DNA of 64,000 nt from Olsenella profusa F0195. GTDB taxonomy: Bacteria; Actinomycetota; Coriobacteriia; Coriobacteriales; Atopobiaceae. Location: positions 19,914 to 83,913 of the forward strand of contig NZ_AWEZ01000029.1 of NCBI RefSeq assembly GCF_000468755.1, written 5' to 3'. The position numbers were made by a program, and so were the translations under genes. The notes below the pieces were generated by a model. The model saw only the letters and a list, made by a program, of their open reading frames with translations, did no database searches and was not told the origin of the DNA. This document shows, one piece after another, positions 1-8,608 of the stretch (the stretch's first letter is position 1; each line of letters opens with the position of its first letter).

Positions 1-2
1 TC

Positions 3-1181
3 GAGGTGATCGAGGGTCTCGACGACCACCAGGAGGTCATGTTCTCCTCGGACGTGAGCCTGGACCTCATCGGTTTCTACCGCGAGGAGACCATCAGCTG
101 CGCCTGCGTCTTCGTGGTGCGCGAGGGCCGCACGGTGCGCTCCAGCGAGTTCATCCTCAACAAGGGCGCCGACGTGGACGAGGTGGAGCTCGCCGCGGGC
201 TTCCTCAAGCGCTACTACGACGAGACGGCCGACATCCCCACCGAGGTGGACGTGGCCCAGGCTCTGCCCGATGCGGAGCTTCTGGGCGAGTGGCTCACGG
301 AGAAGCGCGGCCACATGTGTCACCTGCATGTGCCCCAGCGCGGCGAGAAGGCGCACCTCCTGGACATGGCCGAGCGCAACGCCCACCATGCGCTCAACCG
401 CTACATGGTGCGCACGGGCTACGCCGACGAGCGCACCAACAAGGCCCTGCTCCAGCTGGAGAGTGCCCTGGCGCTCGACCGCCCGCCCCTGCGCATCGAG
501 TGCTTCGACATCTCCACCCTTCATGGGACCTTCACGGTTGCCTCGATGGTGGTCTTCACCAACGGTCGGCCCGACAGGGGGCAGTACCGACGCTTCAGGA
601 TCCGCGCTGAGCTCGACGAGGCCAACGACTTCGCGTCCATGAGCGAGGTGCTGGGACGCCGCTATGGGGCCAAGAACATGGCCGACGCCGAGTTTGCGAA
701 GGCCGCGCCCGACCTGCTGGTGGTGGATGGCGGCAAGCCGCAGCTCACGGCTGCCATCGGGCAACTCGAGGCACTGGGGCTGGACATTCCCTGCTGCGGC
801 CTCGCCAAGTCGGACGAGGAGGTCTTCGTCCCCTGGGACGAGACGCCCGTGGTGCTGCCCACGGGTTCGCCCTCGCTCTACCTCATCAAGCAGGTGCGCG
901 ACGAGAGCCACCGCTTTGCCATCACGTTCCACCGTGAGCTGCGCACCAAGGCGCAGAGCGTCTCCATCCTGGATGACGTGTCGGGCGTGGGGGCCAAGCG
1001 CAAGCGTGCCCTCATGCGCCACTTTGGCTCCATGAGGCGGCTGCGTGCGGCGAGCATGGAGGACATCGCCGAGGTCAAGGGCGTGCCCGAGGCTGTCGCG
1101 CGCGAGGTGTACGACACGCTGCGTGCCTGGGACGAGGAGCGCGACGAGGCGGGCAGGCAAGCGCTACGGGAGCAGGCATAG
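3..1181 (+). CDS. uvrC: UvrABC system protein C, C-terminal part (5' end outside window)
   Basis: UvrC makes the dual incisions around DNA lesions in nucleotide excision repair. The frame is open from the window edge, so only about the last 390 residues are visible. They hold the end of the UvrB-interaction region, then the RNase H-like 5'-incision domain (IECFDIS, DLLVVDGGKPQL, the LAKSDEEVF stretch, RDESHRFAITFHR), then a C-terminal helix-hairpin-helix pair (LDDVSGVGAKRKRALMRHFG and AEVKGVPEAVA). All expected landmarks are present and the gene looks intact to its TAG stop. The next gene lies about 210 bases downstream behind its own promoter. Confidence 0.97.
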   Translation, partial: EVIEGLDDHQEVMFSSDVSLDLIGFYREETISCACVFVVREGRTVRSSEFILNKGADVDEVELAAGFLKRYYDETADIPTEVDVAQALPDAELLGEWLTEKRGHMCHLHVPQRGEKAHLLDMAERNAHHALNRYMVRTGYADERTNKALLQLESALALDRPPLRIECFDISTLHGTFTVASMVVFTNGRPDRGQYRRFRIRAELDEANDFASMSEVLGRRYGAKNMADAEFAKAAPDLLVVDGGKPQLTAAIGQLEALGLDIPCCGLAKSDEEVFVPWDETPVVLPTGSPSLYLIKQVRDESHRFAITFHRELRTKAQSVSILDDVSGVGAKRKRALMRHFGSMRRLRAASMEDIAEVKGVPEAVAREVYDTLRAWDEERDEAGRQALREQA

Positions 1182-1318
1182 CCTCCGCACCCTTCCGTTT
1201 GGTTCGCCTGCCCATGGTTTGGGATGCGTCGGACCGTCCCTGTTGCAGCTCCCGTAGGGAAACGGGGCCCGACCTCGTCCGTCACCCCCGCGCTGGGCGC
1301 CTTTGGGCGGATGGCTCA

Positions 1319-1349
1319 TTGACAGGATTGGTGCTTACTCATATATATT
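1319..1349 (+). promoter_or_regulatory. Probable sigma-70-type promoter for the 1.4-4.8 kb cassette
   Basis: A perfect -35 TTGACA (1319-1324) is followed by an AT-rich -10 region, read as TATATA (1342-1347, 17-base spacer) or TATATT (1344-1349, 19-base spacer). It lies about 45 bases before the first ATG of the small helical protein genes and is the only AT-rich patch in this GC-rich intergenic stretch. Confidence 0.6.
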
Positions 1350-1392
1350 CCAGGTACAGGCGAGCGCGACCATACCCCATTGGAGCAAGCGC

Positions 1393-1785
1393 ATGGCACG
1401 TGAGACGTTGCAGATAGAGATGCAGATCGATGGGTGCTCACAGCGCATGCGGAAGATAGAGGAAGCGCTCGAGGAACTGCGGGCCTTTCGCTGGGAGTTG
1501 TCACAGTCGCATGAGAACTTCCATCGTTGGGTGGCTCAGACGGATGCCAGTGCCCTGCACGCCAGCGAGCTCGCGGGCGTTCGCATGGGCGCCCGCTATG
1601 CGCAGCGCGTGCACGATGCCTTGCATGACGAGCTCATGCCGGGCATAGGGCACGGTTTTGAGGGCATCGCCTGCGAGGTGGATGGTGCCGAGCGGCGACT
1701 TTCTGACGAGCTTGAGAGGCTGCACGCACAGCGGATGGACCTCATGCACGCACTCGATGCGCAGGCGCAGGGGAGGCCCCGATGA
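1393..1785 (+). CDS. Small helical protein, YwqH/DUF5082-like (type VII secretion partner candidate)
   Basis: A 130-residue soluble protein that is almost entirely heptad-like alpha helix, with no signal peptide or membrane segment. The ATG at 1393 is chosen because GGAG sits at normal spacing before it; an upstream in-frame ATG lies inside the promoter. Size, helical character and position, first in a series of overlapping small helical genes before a lipase-type effector candidate, resemble the YwqH (DUF5082) slot of Bacillus YwqH-I-J loci. The match is by architecture and order, not by a diagnostic motif, so the family name is tentative. It overlaps the next gene by ATGA. Confidence 0.7.
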   Translation: MARETLQIEMQIDGCSQRMRKIEEALEELRAFRWELSQSHENFHRWVAQTDASALHASELAGVRMGARYAQRVHDALHDELMPGIGHGFEGIACEVDGAERRLSDELERLHAQRMDLMHALDAQAQGRPR

Positions 1786-2060
1786 ACCTCAAGGTCTCCG
1801 ATGCGGAGTTCTCCCTCGCAACCGACCGGATGACCGCTGGTGTCGAGAGTCTGGTCGATATCTCCAGGGACTACGTGGCCATCGTGGAGGAGCTTACGAG
1901 CAGGGGCATCAGCTCGGAGCGCTTCTCGCAGGCGACGGCGTCGGTGCTGCCCATCATGAGCGAGTCGGTGGTGGCCCTGCAGGAGGCGATCGGGCCGCTC
2001 GTGGAGAGGACGAACGGGTACATCGATGCACTTGATGCCGATGATGCCGACTTCGACTGA
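1782..2060 (+). CDS. Small helical protein of the same cassette (unassigned)
   Basis: A 92-residue all-helical protein with an acidic tail (DADDADFD). It starts at the ATGA overlap with the preceding gene and is followed 11 bases later by the next small gene. This tight coupling suggests co-translation. No family-defining motif is visible; the length and helix-turn-helix pattern fit the WXG100/YwqI class of heterodimerising secretion partners, which is inference from context. Confidence 0.65.
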   Translation: MNLKVSDAEFSLATDRMTAGVESLVDISRDYVAIVEELTSRGISSERFSQATASVLPIMSESVVALQEAIGPLVERTNGYIDALDADDADFD

Positions 2061-2071
2061 GAGGGGGAGAT

Positions 2072-2356
2072 GTGGCAACGAGTGGACAGATCGCCGTTGC
2101 GCCAGAGCGCATAGACAATGCCGTGGGACGGCTCCGAGCGCTCGCCGACGAGGCGGCGGGGGTGCGTCCCTCCCTCACCTTCGAGGCGTCGAGCGGTGGG
2201 GGAGCGGATGCGCTCATGGCTTTGGGCCAGGAGATGGATGCCTATGCGCAGGCGCTCTCGGCAGCCATCGGCAGGACGGCGGACTTCCTCGCGTCCGCGC
2301 GCGACGAGTTCGTCACGACGGACGAAGAGCTTGGTCGTCAGATGGGGGGCGAGTGA
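2072..2356 (+). CDS. WXG100/YwqI (DUF5344)-like small protein
   Basis: A 94-residue protein starting at GTG 2072 behind a GAGGGGGAG ribosome-binding site. Two predicted helices are separated by a short Gly/Ser-rich turn (EASSGGGADAL), followed by a second helix and the tail ARDEFVTTDEELGRQM. The 'T-D-E-E' tail after a long helix is typical of YwqI/DUF5344 proteins, which pair with a YwqH-like partner and are encoded just before LXG or lipase-type effectors. The motif match is partial (no clean W-x-G), so the family call is moderate. Its stop leads directly into the GTG of the lipoprotein gene. Confidence 0.65.
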   Translation: MATSGQIAVAPERIDNAVGRLRALADEAAGVRPSLTFEASSGGGADALMALGQEMDAYAQALSAAIGRTADFLASARDEFVTTDEELGRQMGGE

Positions 2357-2357
2357 G

Positions 2358-3212
2358 GTGGCGCGCCGCGCGGCCGCGCTCGCCCTGGCCGCGGCGCTCG
2401 CCCTCCCGGCGTGCTCCGGGGGAGGCTGCGCGCTGCCCGGGGGATGCCGGGGGGCCGGTGGCTACGAGAGGGGGGCGGACATGGGCACCCAGGAGGTGAG
2501 CCAGCGCGACGTGGAGGTGGCGCGCCGGCTGGGCGCCCCCGACTACGTGGTCCGCGCGCTCGAGCGGGGCGAGTGGCCCTCGCAGAACTCGATGTCGTAC
2601 GTCCGCAGCGCCGAGGCCGCCGAGGACTACCTCGCCCTGCGCTACGCCCTGCGCTTCGAGGCGACCAGTGTGCTCGTGGACAAGTCCCTGTTCGTGCCGG
2701 GGCAGAGCTACGCCACGTGCCGGGCGGCCGAGGGCCCCTTCGAGGGCGAGGACGTGAAGGTCTCCTGGTGGCCCGGCAGGTCGGGGGACAAGGGCTGGGA
2801 GGACGACTACCTCTACGTGTCCCTGCACGAGGAGTGGGAGGCGCGCGTGCGCTCCCTCGCCGAGCCCCTGATGGGGGGCCAGCCGGAGGGGACGATGGTG
2901 TGCAGCGTGGGGATGCACGACAATACGATCCCCTCCGATGTGCAGGGCACCACGCTGGACGAGGTGCAGGCGGACGTCGACGGGTTCGTGAGCGTCTTCA
3001 TATCGGCGGACTCCCCCCTGAGCGAGGAGGAACTCTCCGAGCTCCACGATAGGCTCGTGGCGAATTTACGCTCTTCAGGAATGAGAATAGATGTTTTTAC
3101 GTGCAAGGTCACTGACCCCCTGGACGGCCAGCCCTTCACGGAGGACTTCGTTAGCAACAGCGAAGGGCGCACATGGGAGAGAACGTCTTATGTGAAGCCA
3201 GGGGGCGAGTGA
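2358..3212 (+). CDS. Predicted lipoprotein of the secretion-like cassette
   Basis: 284 residues from GTG 2358, one base after the previous stop. The N-terminus is a classic lipoprotein signal: basic ARR, a hydrophobic Ala/Leu stretch, and lipobox LPAC at about residues 17-20, followed by a Gly-rich linker. The mature part is acidic and hydrophilic and matches no family I recognise; it contains one internal HDRLVANLRSSGMRIDVFTCKVTD stretch that looks like a small alpha/beta fold. The gene ends one base before the lipase start. An immunity or surface-tethered role is possible from position alone. GC is very high in the first two thirds and lower near the 3' end. Confidence 0.75.
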   Translation: MARRAAALALAAALALPACSGGGCALPGGCRGAGGYERGADMGTQEVSQRDVEVARRLGAPDYVVRALERGEWPSQNSMSYVRSAEAAEDYLALRYALRFEATSVLVDKSLFVPGQSYATCRAAEGPFEGEDVKVSWWPGRSGDKGWEDDYLYVSLHEEWEARVRSLAEPLMGGQPEGTMVCSVGMHDNTIPSDVQGTTLDEVQADVDGFVSVFISADSPLSEEELSELHDRLVANLRSSGMRIDVFTCKVTDPLDGQPFTEDFVSNSEGRTWERTSYVKPGGE

Positions 3213-3213
3213 G

Positions 3214-4797
3214 GTGGCGCTTGGTCCTGACGAGCTCGCCCAGCTGAACATGCTCATATACCAGCCAGGGTTTATCCAAGCATATGAAAGTGTGTGCCGC
3301 GAGCAACGTATCGAACGGCCCACCCTTGGCCAAGTTCTCGATAAGATGGCAGCGGATGCTTCTAATGGTGGTCAGCACGACGCATGGACGAGCGACGAGC
3401 AGTACCGCAACCTCATCGAGTGCCTGCGCAATGGCGAGGCTGCCAACATGACGGTGGCCGACGTGACGCAGCCCGGCACGGAGATGGGAGGCGCCCGGCA
3501 GACGAGCCGCCATATGACGCTCACGGATGAGGACGGCAACATGTACGTCGTCTTTGAGGGGACGGAAGGCGGCGAGGGCGAGTGGGCGGACAACTTCTAC
3601 GGCCTCACTGAGACGGACACAGAGAGCCAGGAGGCGGCCGCTGCCTACGTGGCCGAGATGCTGAGGCGGTATAACCCCACGGGAAAGGTCGTCGTGAGCG
3701 GTCACTCCAAGGGCGGAAACTCCGCCATGTACGTGGCCATCGTCAACCCGCGCGTCGATGACGCCTACTCTTTCGATGGGCAGGGGTTCGGTCCCGGCTT
3801 CCTGGGGGAGCATGCGGAGGACATCGCCCGCAACAGGCACAAGATCCACGCCTACAATTACTGCGGTGACTTCGTAAGTGCCCTGCTCTATGTCATTGCG
3901 GGCGACGTCCACTTCGTCTTCGGCGCAAGCCCGCCCGATCGGATCGACAGCCTCTGGGACCTCATCACGAAGCTGCATGGCTTCGCCTCGAGCCATGCGC
4001 CCTCGCGCCTCTTCTCGGATGACGAGAGCTTCACCATGCGCGACGGCGCCCGGCCAACAGGGTACTGGCATGCCATCAACCAGCTCACCATCTGGATCGC
4101 CAACAACGTGCCGAGGGGGATGCAGCATAGGCTCGTCGAGTTCCTCGGGCAGCTCATGGCACCGAATGCGGACACGGCCGCCCTCATGGCGCAGAACCCG
4201 CGTCTCATGGGTGCGCTGGCCTGCGTGCTCGCAAGCTGTCCGGCGACGGCGGACGCCCTGGCAGACGCAGGCCCCATAGCCAGCATCATCGCGAAGCTCG
4301 TGAAGGGGACGATTGATGCCGCACAGTTTGCACAGATGCTGGGAGAGCTCCTCGGCGTTGAGATCACCCCCGAATGGGTCGACGAGTTCCTCGAAGGTTA
4401 CGAGGACATGCAGAAGGACATCCAGGACGGTGTCCGCGCCAAGGAGGCCTCGAAGATCAAGCAGGTGGAGGTACGTGACTGGTCGGATGAGCGCATGGAG
4501 GAGCTGCTCGCCATCGTCGCGGAGGTGGACGCGGAGCCATGGTGGGACTTCTCGCGTTAGGATGTCTGGTATCGCATCGAGGATCTTACGGGACACCTCA
4601 ACATCGACGAGTACCGCGATGACATGGAGACCTACATGCGCAAGCAGATGGACATGAACGGCGTGTCTGCCGAACGCATACGTCAGGCATTTGCGGCTGC
4701 GCAGGAGCATGACGGCGAGTACGCGCGCGCGGTGTCAGACATGTCACCCGCCGTGCAGGGTGCGGCCAGGCGCCTGGGGGGCATCCTCAAGGGGTAG
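3214..4797 (+). pseudogene. Mbeg1-like (DUF2974) lipase/esterase interrupted by an in-frame TAG
   Basis: From GTG 3214 the first 448 codons encode an alpha/beta-hydrolase of the Mbeg1/DUF2974 type: strand YVVFEGTEG, nucleophile elbow GHSKGG with Ser165, then YSFDGQGFG and HAYNYCGDFVS. A TAG at 4558-4560 follows WWDFSR, yet the same frame continues for 78 codons (DVWYRIEDLTGHLNIDEYRD... to RRLGGILKG, stop 4795-4797) with unchanged codon style. The two parts read naturally as one protein if TAG replaced a TGG Trp codon. The hydrolase core is complete upstream of the stop, so a shortened enzyme may still be made. It is the last gene of the cassette and the likely effector or lipase. Confidence 0.8.
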
Positions 4798-4869
4798 GTG
4801 CCGTCCCGCCGCCCACGCATGCCGGCCAGCCATCGCTCATGTCGCTCGTTTGAAGACAGGCGCCCGTCC

Positions 4870-4897
4870 TTGTCTGGCGTGTCTGCCTTCGTATATC
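4870..4897 (+). promoter_or_regulatory. Probable promoter of yebC
   Basis: TTGTCT (4870-4875) and TATATC (4892-4897) are separated by 16 bases, about 40 bases ahead of the yebC start. An AGAAGGAGA ribosome-binding site follows downstream. Confidence 0.45.
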
Positions 4898-4934
4898 ATT
4901 CGTTTGTTTCTACCACGTTCAGAAGGAGACGTGC

Positions 4935-5732
4935 ATGTCCGGACACTCTAAGTGGGCCACTACCAAGCACAAGAAGGCCGCAATCGACGCCAAGCGTTCC
5001 GCGCTCTTCTCCAAGCATTCGCGTAACATCACCGTTGCCGCGCGCAACGGTGGCGACCCCAACCCGGACAACAACGCCTCCCTTGCCGCCGCCGTGGCGC
5101 GTGCCCGCATGGTCTCCATGCCCAATGCCAAGATCCAGGCCGCCATCGACAAGGCCTTTGGCACCGGGGCGGATGCCGTCGTGTACAAGGAGGTCACCTA
5201 CGAGGGCTACGGCCCCGCGGGTGTGGCCCTCTATGTGGAGTGTCTGACGGACAACCTCAACCGCACCGCGGCCGACGTGCGCTCCGCCTTCACGCATGCG
5301 GGTGGCAACCTGGGCACCACCGGCTCCGTCGCGTTCCAGTTCGAGCGCAGGGGTTCCATCGCCGTGGAGAAGGTCATCAAGAGCGACGACAAGAAGGTCC
5401 CCGACAAGGAGAATGCCGCCGACGAGGACGAGTTCATGATGGCCGTCGCCGAGGCCGGGGGCGAGGACTACGAGGATGCGGGCGACCAGTGGATCGTCTA
5501 CACCGCCTATGACAGGATGCAGGACGTCCAGAAGGCCCTTGAGGTGCAGGGCATCGACGTCAAGGGCTCCGAGCTCACCATGGTGCCCACCACACCGACC
5601 GAGCTGGGGCTTGCTGACGCCAAGAAGGTCCAGCGCCTCATCGACCGCCTCGAGGAGCTCGATGACGTCCAGAACGTTTACAGCACCATGAGCATCTCCG
5701 ATGAGGTGGCCGCCCAGCTCGACGAGGAGTAG
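4935..5732 (+). CDS. yebC: YebC/PmpR family protein (TACO1-like)
   Basis: A 265-residue protein with the family signature at the N-terminus (GHSKWATTKHKKAAIDAKRS) and the usual three-domain length, including the EGYGPAGVA and VYVECLTDNLNRT stretches. Family members were annotated as transcriptional regulators; more recent work on related proteins links them to translation of proline-rich stretches. The ATG at 4935 follows AGAAGGAGA at good spacing. Here it is a single-gene unit with its own promoter, followed by a J-domain gene rather than ruvC. Confidence 0.95.
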   Translation: MSGHSKWATTKHKKAAIDAKRSALFSKHSRNITVAARNGGDPNPDNNASLAAAVARARMVSMPNAKIQAAIDKAFGTGADAVVYKEVTYEGYGPAGVALYVECLTDNLNRTAADVRSAFTHAGGNLGTTGSVAFQFERRGSIAVEKVIKSDDKKVPDKENAADEDEFMMAVAEAGGEDYEDAGDQWIVYTAYDRMQDVQKALEVQGIDVKGSELTMVPTTPTELGLADAKKVQRLIDRLEELDDVQNVYSTMSISDEVAAQLDEE

Positions 5733-5770
5733 GCTCTTTACCTGCGCCTGTGCGCATCTGGCAACCAGTT

Positions 5771-5792
5771 GCGGCGACCTACGGGTCGCCGC
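5771..5792 (+). terminator. Stem-loop after yebC, possible terminator
   Basis: Nine-base arms GCGGCGACC (5771-5779) and GGTCGCCGC (5784-5792) around a TACG tetraloop, 38 bases after the yebC stop. No T-tract follows, so termination efficiency is uncertain. Confidence 0.4.
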
Positions 5793-5854
5793 ACTCGTAT
5801 GGGGTGCCGCGCACCCCGCCCATGCACGTCTCAGCCGAAAGGTGACCATCACCC

Positions 5855-6862
5855 ATGAGCAGAAGACCGGACATGACCCAGGCAGAGGCCGAGAAGGTCC
5901 TCGACCTTCCCGAGCGCTATGGCACAGACGAGCTGCGTCAGGCCTTCAAGGCGCTCGCACAGGAGTACCATCCCGACAACGCGGCCCGAAACGGCATCTC
6001 ACAGCAGTTTGCCCAGCAGCGCATGATCGAGGTCAATCGTGCCTACGCCACGCTCAAGCGTCTCTTTGACGCCAATCCCTCCCAGACGATTCATCGTGAC
6101 CTGGTGAGTGGGGCCGCCCACAACAGGGGTGTGGGCGTGCACGTCGCGCCCTCCGGGGACCGTTCCGTGGAGACGCAGCTGGATGACTCGCTGTTTTGGG
6201 ACGAGAACGGCAACCCCCGTAGCGCCGTCATGGAGAACGAGGCCAATGTCGCTGTCGACGCGCCCGGCCACGGCCTGCGCCGCACGCTGCTGGGGCCCGC
6301 GCTGCTGCGGCTCGTGTTCATCACCCTCCTCGGTCTGGTGTGGTGGCGCACGTTTCCGCTGCTGCCCGACAACCGCGCCAACTTTGACATGAGCCCCACG
6401 GCTCCGCTCTCCAGCTTGGTAGAGGTGCTGATGGCAGCGGTCTATCCCAGCTACTTCCTGCTCTACGAGATCTTTGCCGGGGGCTTCTCCGGTGCCGTGC
6501 GCGAGATCGTCAACGGCATCGTCTCCAACGTCACGCGCGTGCATGTGGAGGTGCGCCGCAAGGGCAGCTATCGCTCGTCGCTCTCGGGGTTCGTGCGCAA
6601 CCAGGTGTATGGCCTGCTGGAGCTTCCGTTGGCGGCACTGTCTGCGGTGCGCGGCATGGATGTCGCGGGGACGAGCCAGATCGTCCGCTTCGTCGCCGCT
6701 GGCGTGTTGGTCGTGGATGCGCTTCTGGGCTTCTTTGGCACGGGCATCGTGGTGAGTGCGGCGCGCTGGCTCTCCGATCTCATCGAGAAGCACTACGTGA
6801 CCATGCGTATGGACATGCTCAAGCGCTGCGGCCAATGGGCCAGCGCCCGGCACGGCCGCTAG
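5855..6862 (+). CDS. J-domain (DnaJ-like) membrane protein
   Basis: 335 residues. Residues about 10-70 form a J-domain: RYGTDELRQAFKALAQEYHPD with the HPD tripeptide at 39-41 and a closing AYATLKRLFD helix. The HPD loop stimulates the ATPase of a DnaK partner in known J-proteins. There is no Gly/Phe region or zinc-finger domain, so this is a class III-type co-chaperone. The C-terminal half has about three hydrophobic segments (about 148-170, 185-205 and 270-295) and would sit in the cytoplasmic membrane with the J-domain inside. The client is unknown. The next genes start about 120 bases further on. Confidence 0.85.
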   Translation: MSRRPDMTQAEAEKVLDLPERYGTDELRQAFKALAQEYHPDNAARNGISQQFAQQRMIEVNRAYATLKRLFDANPSQTIHRDLVSGAAHNRGVGVHVAPSGDRSVETQLDDSLFWDENGNPRSAVMENEANVAVDAPGHGLRRTLLGPALLRLVFITLLGLVWWRTFPLLPDNRANFDMSPTAPLSSLVEVLMAAVYPSYFLLYEIFAGGFSGAVREIVNGIVSNVTRVHVEVRRKGSYRSSLSGFVRNQVYGLLELPLAALSAVRGMDVAGTSQIVRFVAAGVLVVDALLGFFGTGIVVSAARWLSDLIEKHYVTMRMDMLKRCGQWASARHGR

Positions 6863-6983
6863 CCGCGGTGTCCGAGGCCCATGAGCTCGATGCATGCAGG
6901 ACCCGTCCCATCTTCTGGGGACGTGTGCCTTGTTGCCACCCACCTGCGCTATCCTATACGATGACGGGGATGGAAGGAGTCGC

Positions 6984-7709
6984 ATGGGCATCTTCAAGCG
7001 CATATGCATGCTGATCTTCAGCCTGGCAGGGCTCGTGTCGCTGACATGCCTCTCGCTGCCGTGGGTTGGTCCTTGGACGCTCACGATGACGCGCATGCTC
7101 CGCGAGTACTGGTACTATGCCACGCTCGAGGTCCTGGTGGTCATCACGGGCGTCGGCCTGCTCGTCTGCCTGCTGGTGGCCCTCCTCACGCGCAATCGCA
7201 AGGTCGTGGTGGTGGGCAGGGCCGGGGCCGACGAGATCGCAATCACCCGGGATGCCATCGCAAGCCAGGCCACGCACGTCATCGAGGAGGACGGTACGCT
7301 GCGCGCCCGCCGTGTGGCCGTGCGTGCCAAGAGGTATGGCCATGTGTGCGTGTCCTGTCGCGTGCAGCCGCTCCGTACCATCGATACCGTCACCGAGGGC
7401 GTTGCCCTGCACGATCGCATCGTGGAGGGCCTTAGGACCGTCTGCGGCGACAACGTGGACAGGGTGGGGATCGAGTTCGTTAACGCCAACGAATACGCCG
7501 CCCTCGATTCCCTCGACGAGCAGGCCTCGCACGCCGAGGCGGACGAGGCGGCAGCGCCCGCAGAGGCTCCTGCGGCTCCCACACCGGCAGCGCCCGTCGC
7601 GAGCGGCCAGGCCCCGGCGCAGCCAGACACGTCAGAGATCACGCTGCACCTCTCGCAGGGCTCAGATGGTGGGTACGGTATGGACGCTCATGCTCGAGGA
7701 GGGGAATAG
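6984..7709 (+). CDS. amaP: Alkaline-shock membrane anchor protein AmaP
   Basis: 241 residues starting at ATG 6984 behind AAGGAGT. Two N-terminal transmembrane helices (about 4-26 and 44-68) are followed by a cytoplasmic domain and a long Ala/Pro-rich low-complexity tail. AmaP tethers Asp23 to the membrane in Staphylococcus. The assignment rests on the two-helix topology plus the gene order amaP - DUF2273 - asp23, with gaps of only 2 and 18 bases, which is the standard Gram-positive arrangement. The tail (about 185-225) is poorly conserved in the family and probably disordered. Confidence 0.82.
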   Translation: MGIFKRICMLIFSLAGLVSLTCLSLPWVGPWTLTMTRMLREYWYYATLEVLVVITGVGLLVCLLVALLTRNRKVVVVGRAGADEIAITRDAIASQATHVIEEDGTLRARRVAVRAKRYGHVCVSCRVQPLRTIDTVTEGVALHDRIVEGLRTVCGDNVDRVGIEFVNANEYAALDSLDEQASHAEADEAAAPAEAPAAPTPAAPVASGQAPAQPDTSEITLHLSQGSDGGYGMDAHARGGE

Positions 7710-7711
7710 CC

Positions 7712-8038
7712 ATGGCGGACGACAACCCCACGACGGAGGTGGACACTCGCTCGGATGCGGCGTCGCATGACGTGCCGGCCGAGGGGTCCCTGCGCACCTT
7801 CTCCGACACCATGCGCAGCGCCTCCCGGTGGTTCAAGGCCACGTTTCCTGGTCGTCAGCACAGCGTCATGGGCGGCATCTGCGGGCTCGTGGTGGCGCTG
7901 CTCATCTTTGGCATCGGCTTCTGGCGCACGCTGTTCATCGTGATCTGCGTCGCCATCGGGGTCGCCATCGGCCAGTTCTTCGATGGCAACCCGCGCGTGG
8001 TGCGTGCCGTGCGCAAGGTCTTCTCGGACAATCGCTAA
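7712..8038 (+). CDS. DUF2273 small membrane protein
   Basis: 108 residues: a polar N-terminal half, then a short hydrophobic hairpin (GGICGLVVALLIFGIGFWRTLFIVICVAIGVAIG) ending in the conserved QFFDGN motif and a basic tail. The hairpin plus the 'G.FFDG' motif is characteristic of DUF2273 proteins, which lie between amaP and asp23 in many Firmicutes and Actinobacteria. It starts 2 bases after amaP and so is probably co-translated. Its exact role in the envelope-stress complex is unknown. Confidence 0.85.
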   Translation: MADDNPTTEVDTRSDAASHDVPAEGSLRTFSDTMRSASRWFKATFPGRQHSVMGGICGLVVALLIFGIGFWRTLFIVICVAIGVAIGQFFDGNPRVVRAVRKVFSDNR

Positions 8039-8056
8039 CACCCTGGGAGGCATATC

Positions 8057-8608
8057 GTGTCCGACACAACTTCCACTCCCGTTCCCGTGCCCGAGGGCGC
8101 CGCGTCTGCCCCCGTGCAGGACGTCTCGCTGTCCACCTCGGATGACAACGACCTCGTCACCATGCACGCGGAGGCGTCTGGCGACGAGGGCGCGGAGGAT
8201 CTCAGCTCCGAGGACTCCCTTACCTTCTCCAATGGCGTCATCGAGAAGATCGTGGCCATCGCCATGCGCGACGTCCCGGGGGTCATCGGCATGAAGGGCA
8301 GCTGGCTCAACCGCGTGCAGGATGCCTTTGGTGCGAGCGATTCGCGCAAGGGCGTCACGGTGGAGGTCACGTCCGACTCCTCCGTTCGCGTGAACGTCAG
8401 CGTGCTCATCACGTATGGTTCCTATGCGCCCCAGGTCTTCGAGGATGTCAAGAAGGCCGTGGTCAAGGAGGTCACGGGGATGACGGGCCTCTCGGTTGCC
8501 GGTGTCAACCTCCGCATCGAGGACGTGCTCACGCCCGAGGAATACGCGGCCGAGAGCGGTGCTGTGGCCGACGAGGACGCGACCGATTCCCCAGAGGCCG
8601 AGGCATAG
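8057..8608 (+). CDS. asp23: Asp23/Gls24 family envelope-stress protein
   Basis: 183 residues from GTG 8057 (ribosome-binding site CTGGGAGG). The Asp23/Gls24 domain spans about residues 55-165: LTFSNGVIEKIVAIAMRDVPGVIGM, then VTVEVTSDSSVRVNVSVLITYG and the V..EVTGMTGLSVAGVNLRIEDV helix-strand end. Both tails are acidic and low-complexity. In Staphylococcus, Asp23 is a very abundant membrane-associated protein and its loss induces the cell-wall stress response. The stop at 8608 abuts the murT ATG, so envelope stress and peptidoglycan amidation genes may be co-transcribed here. Confidence 0.93.
   Translation: MSDTTSTPVPVPEGAASAPVQDVSLSTSDDNDLVTMHAEASGDEGAEDLSSEDSLTFSNGVIEKIVAIAMRDVPGVIGMKGSWLNRVQDAFGASDSRKGVTVEVTSDSSVRVNVSVLITYGSYAPQVFEDVKKAVVKEVTGMTGLSVAGVNLRIEDVLTPEEYAAESGAVADEDATDSPEAEA

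Noticed and set aside
4561..4797. A separate small gene after the lipase TAG
   Set aside because: No start codon with a ribosome-binding site begins it and it is exactly in frame with the lipase, so a nonsense-interrupted single gene is the simpler reading.
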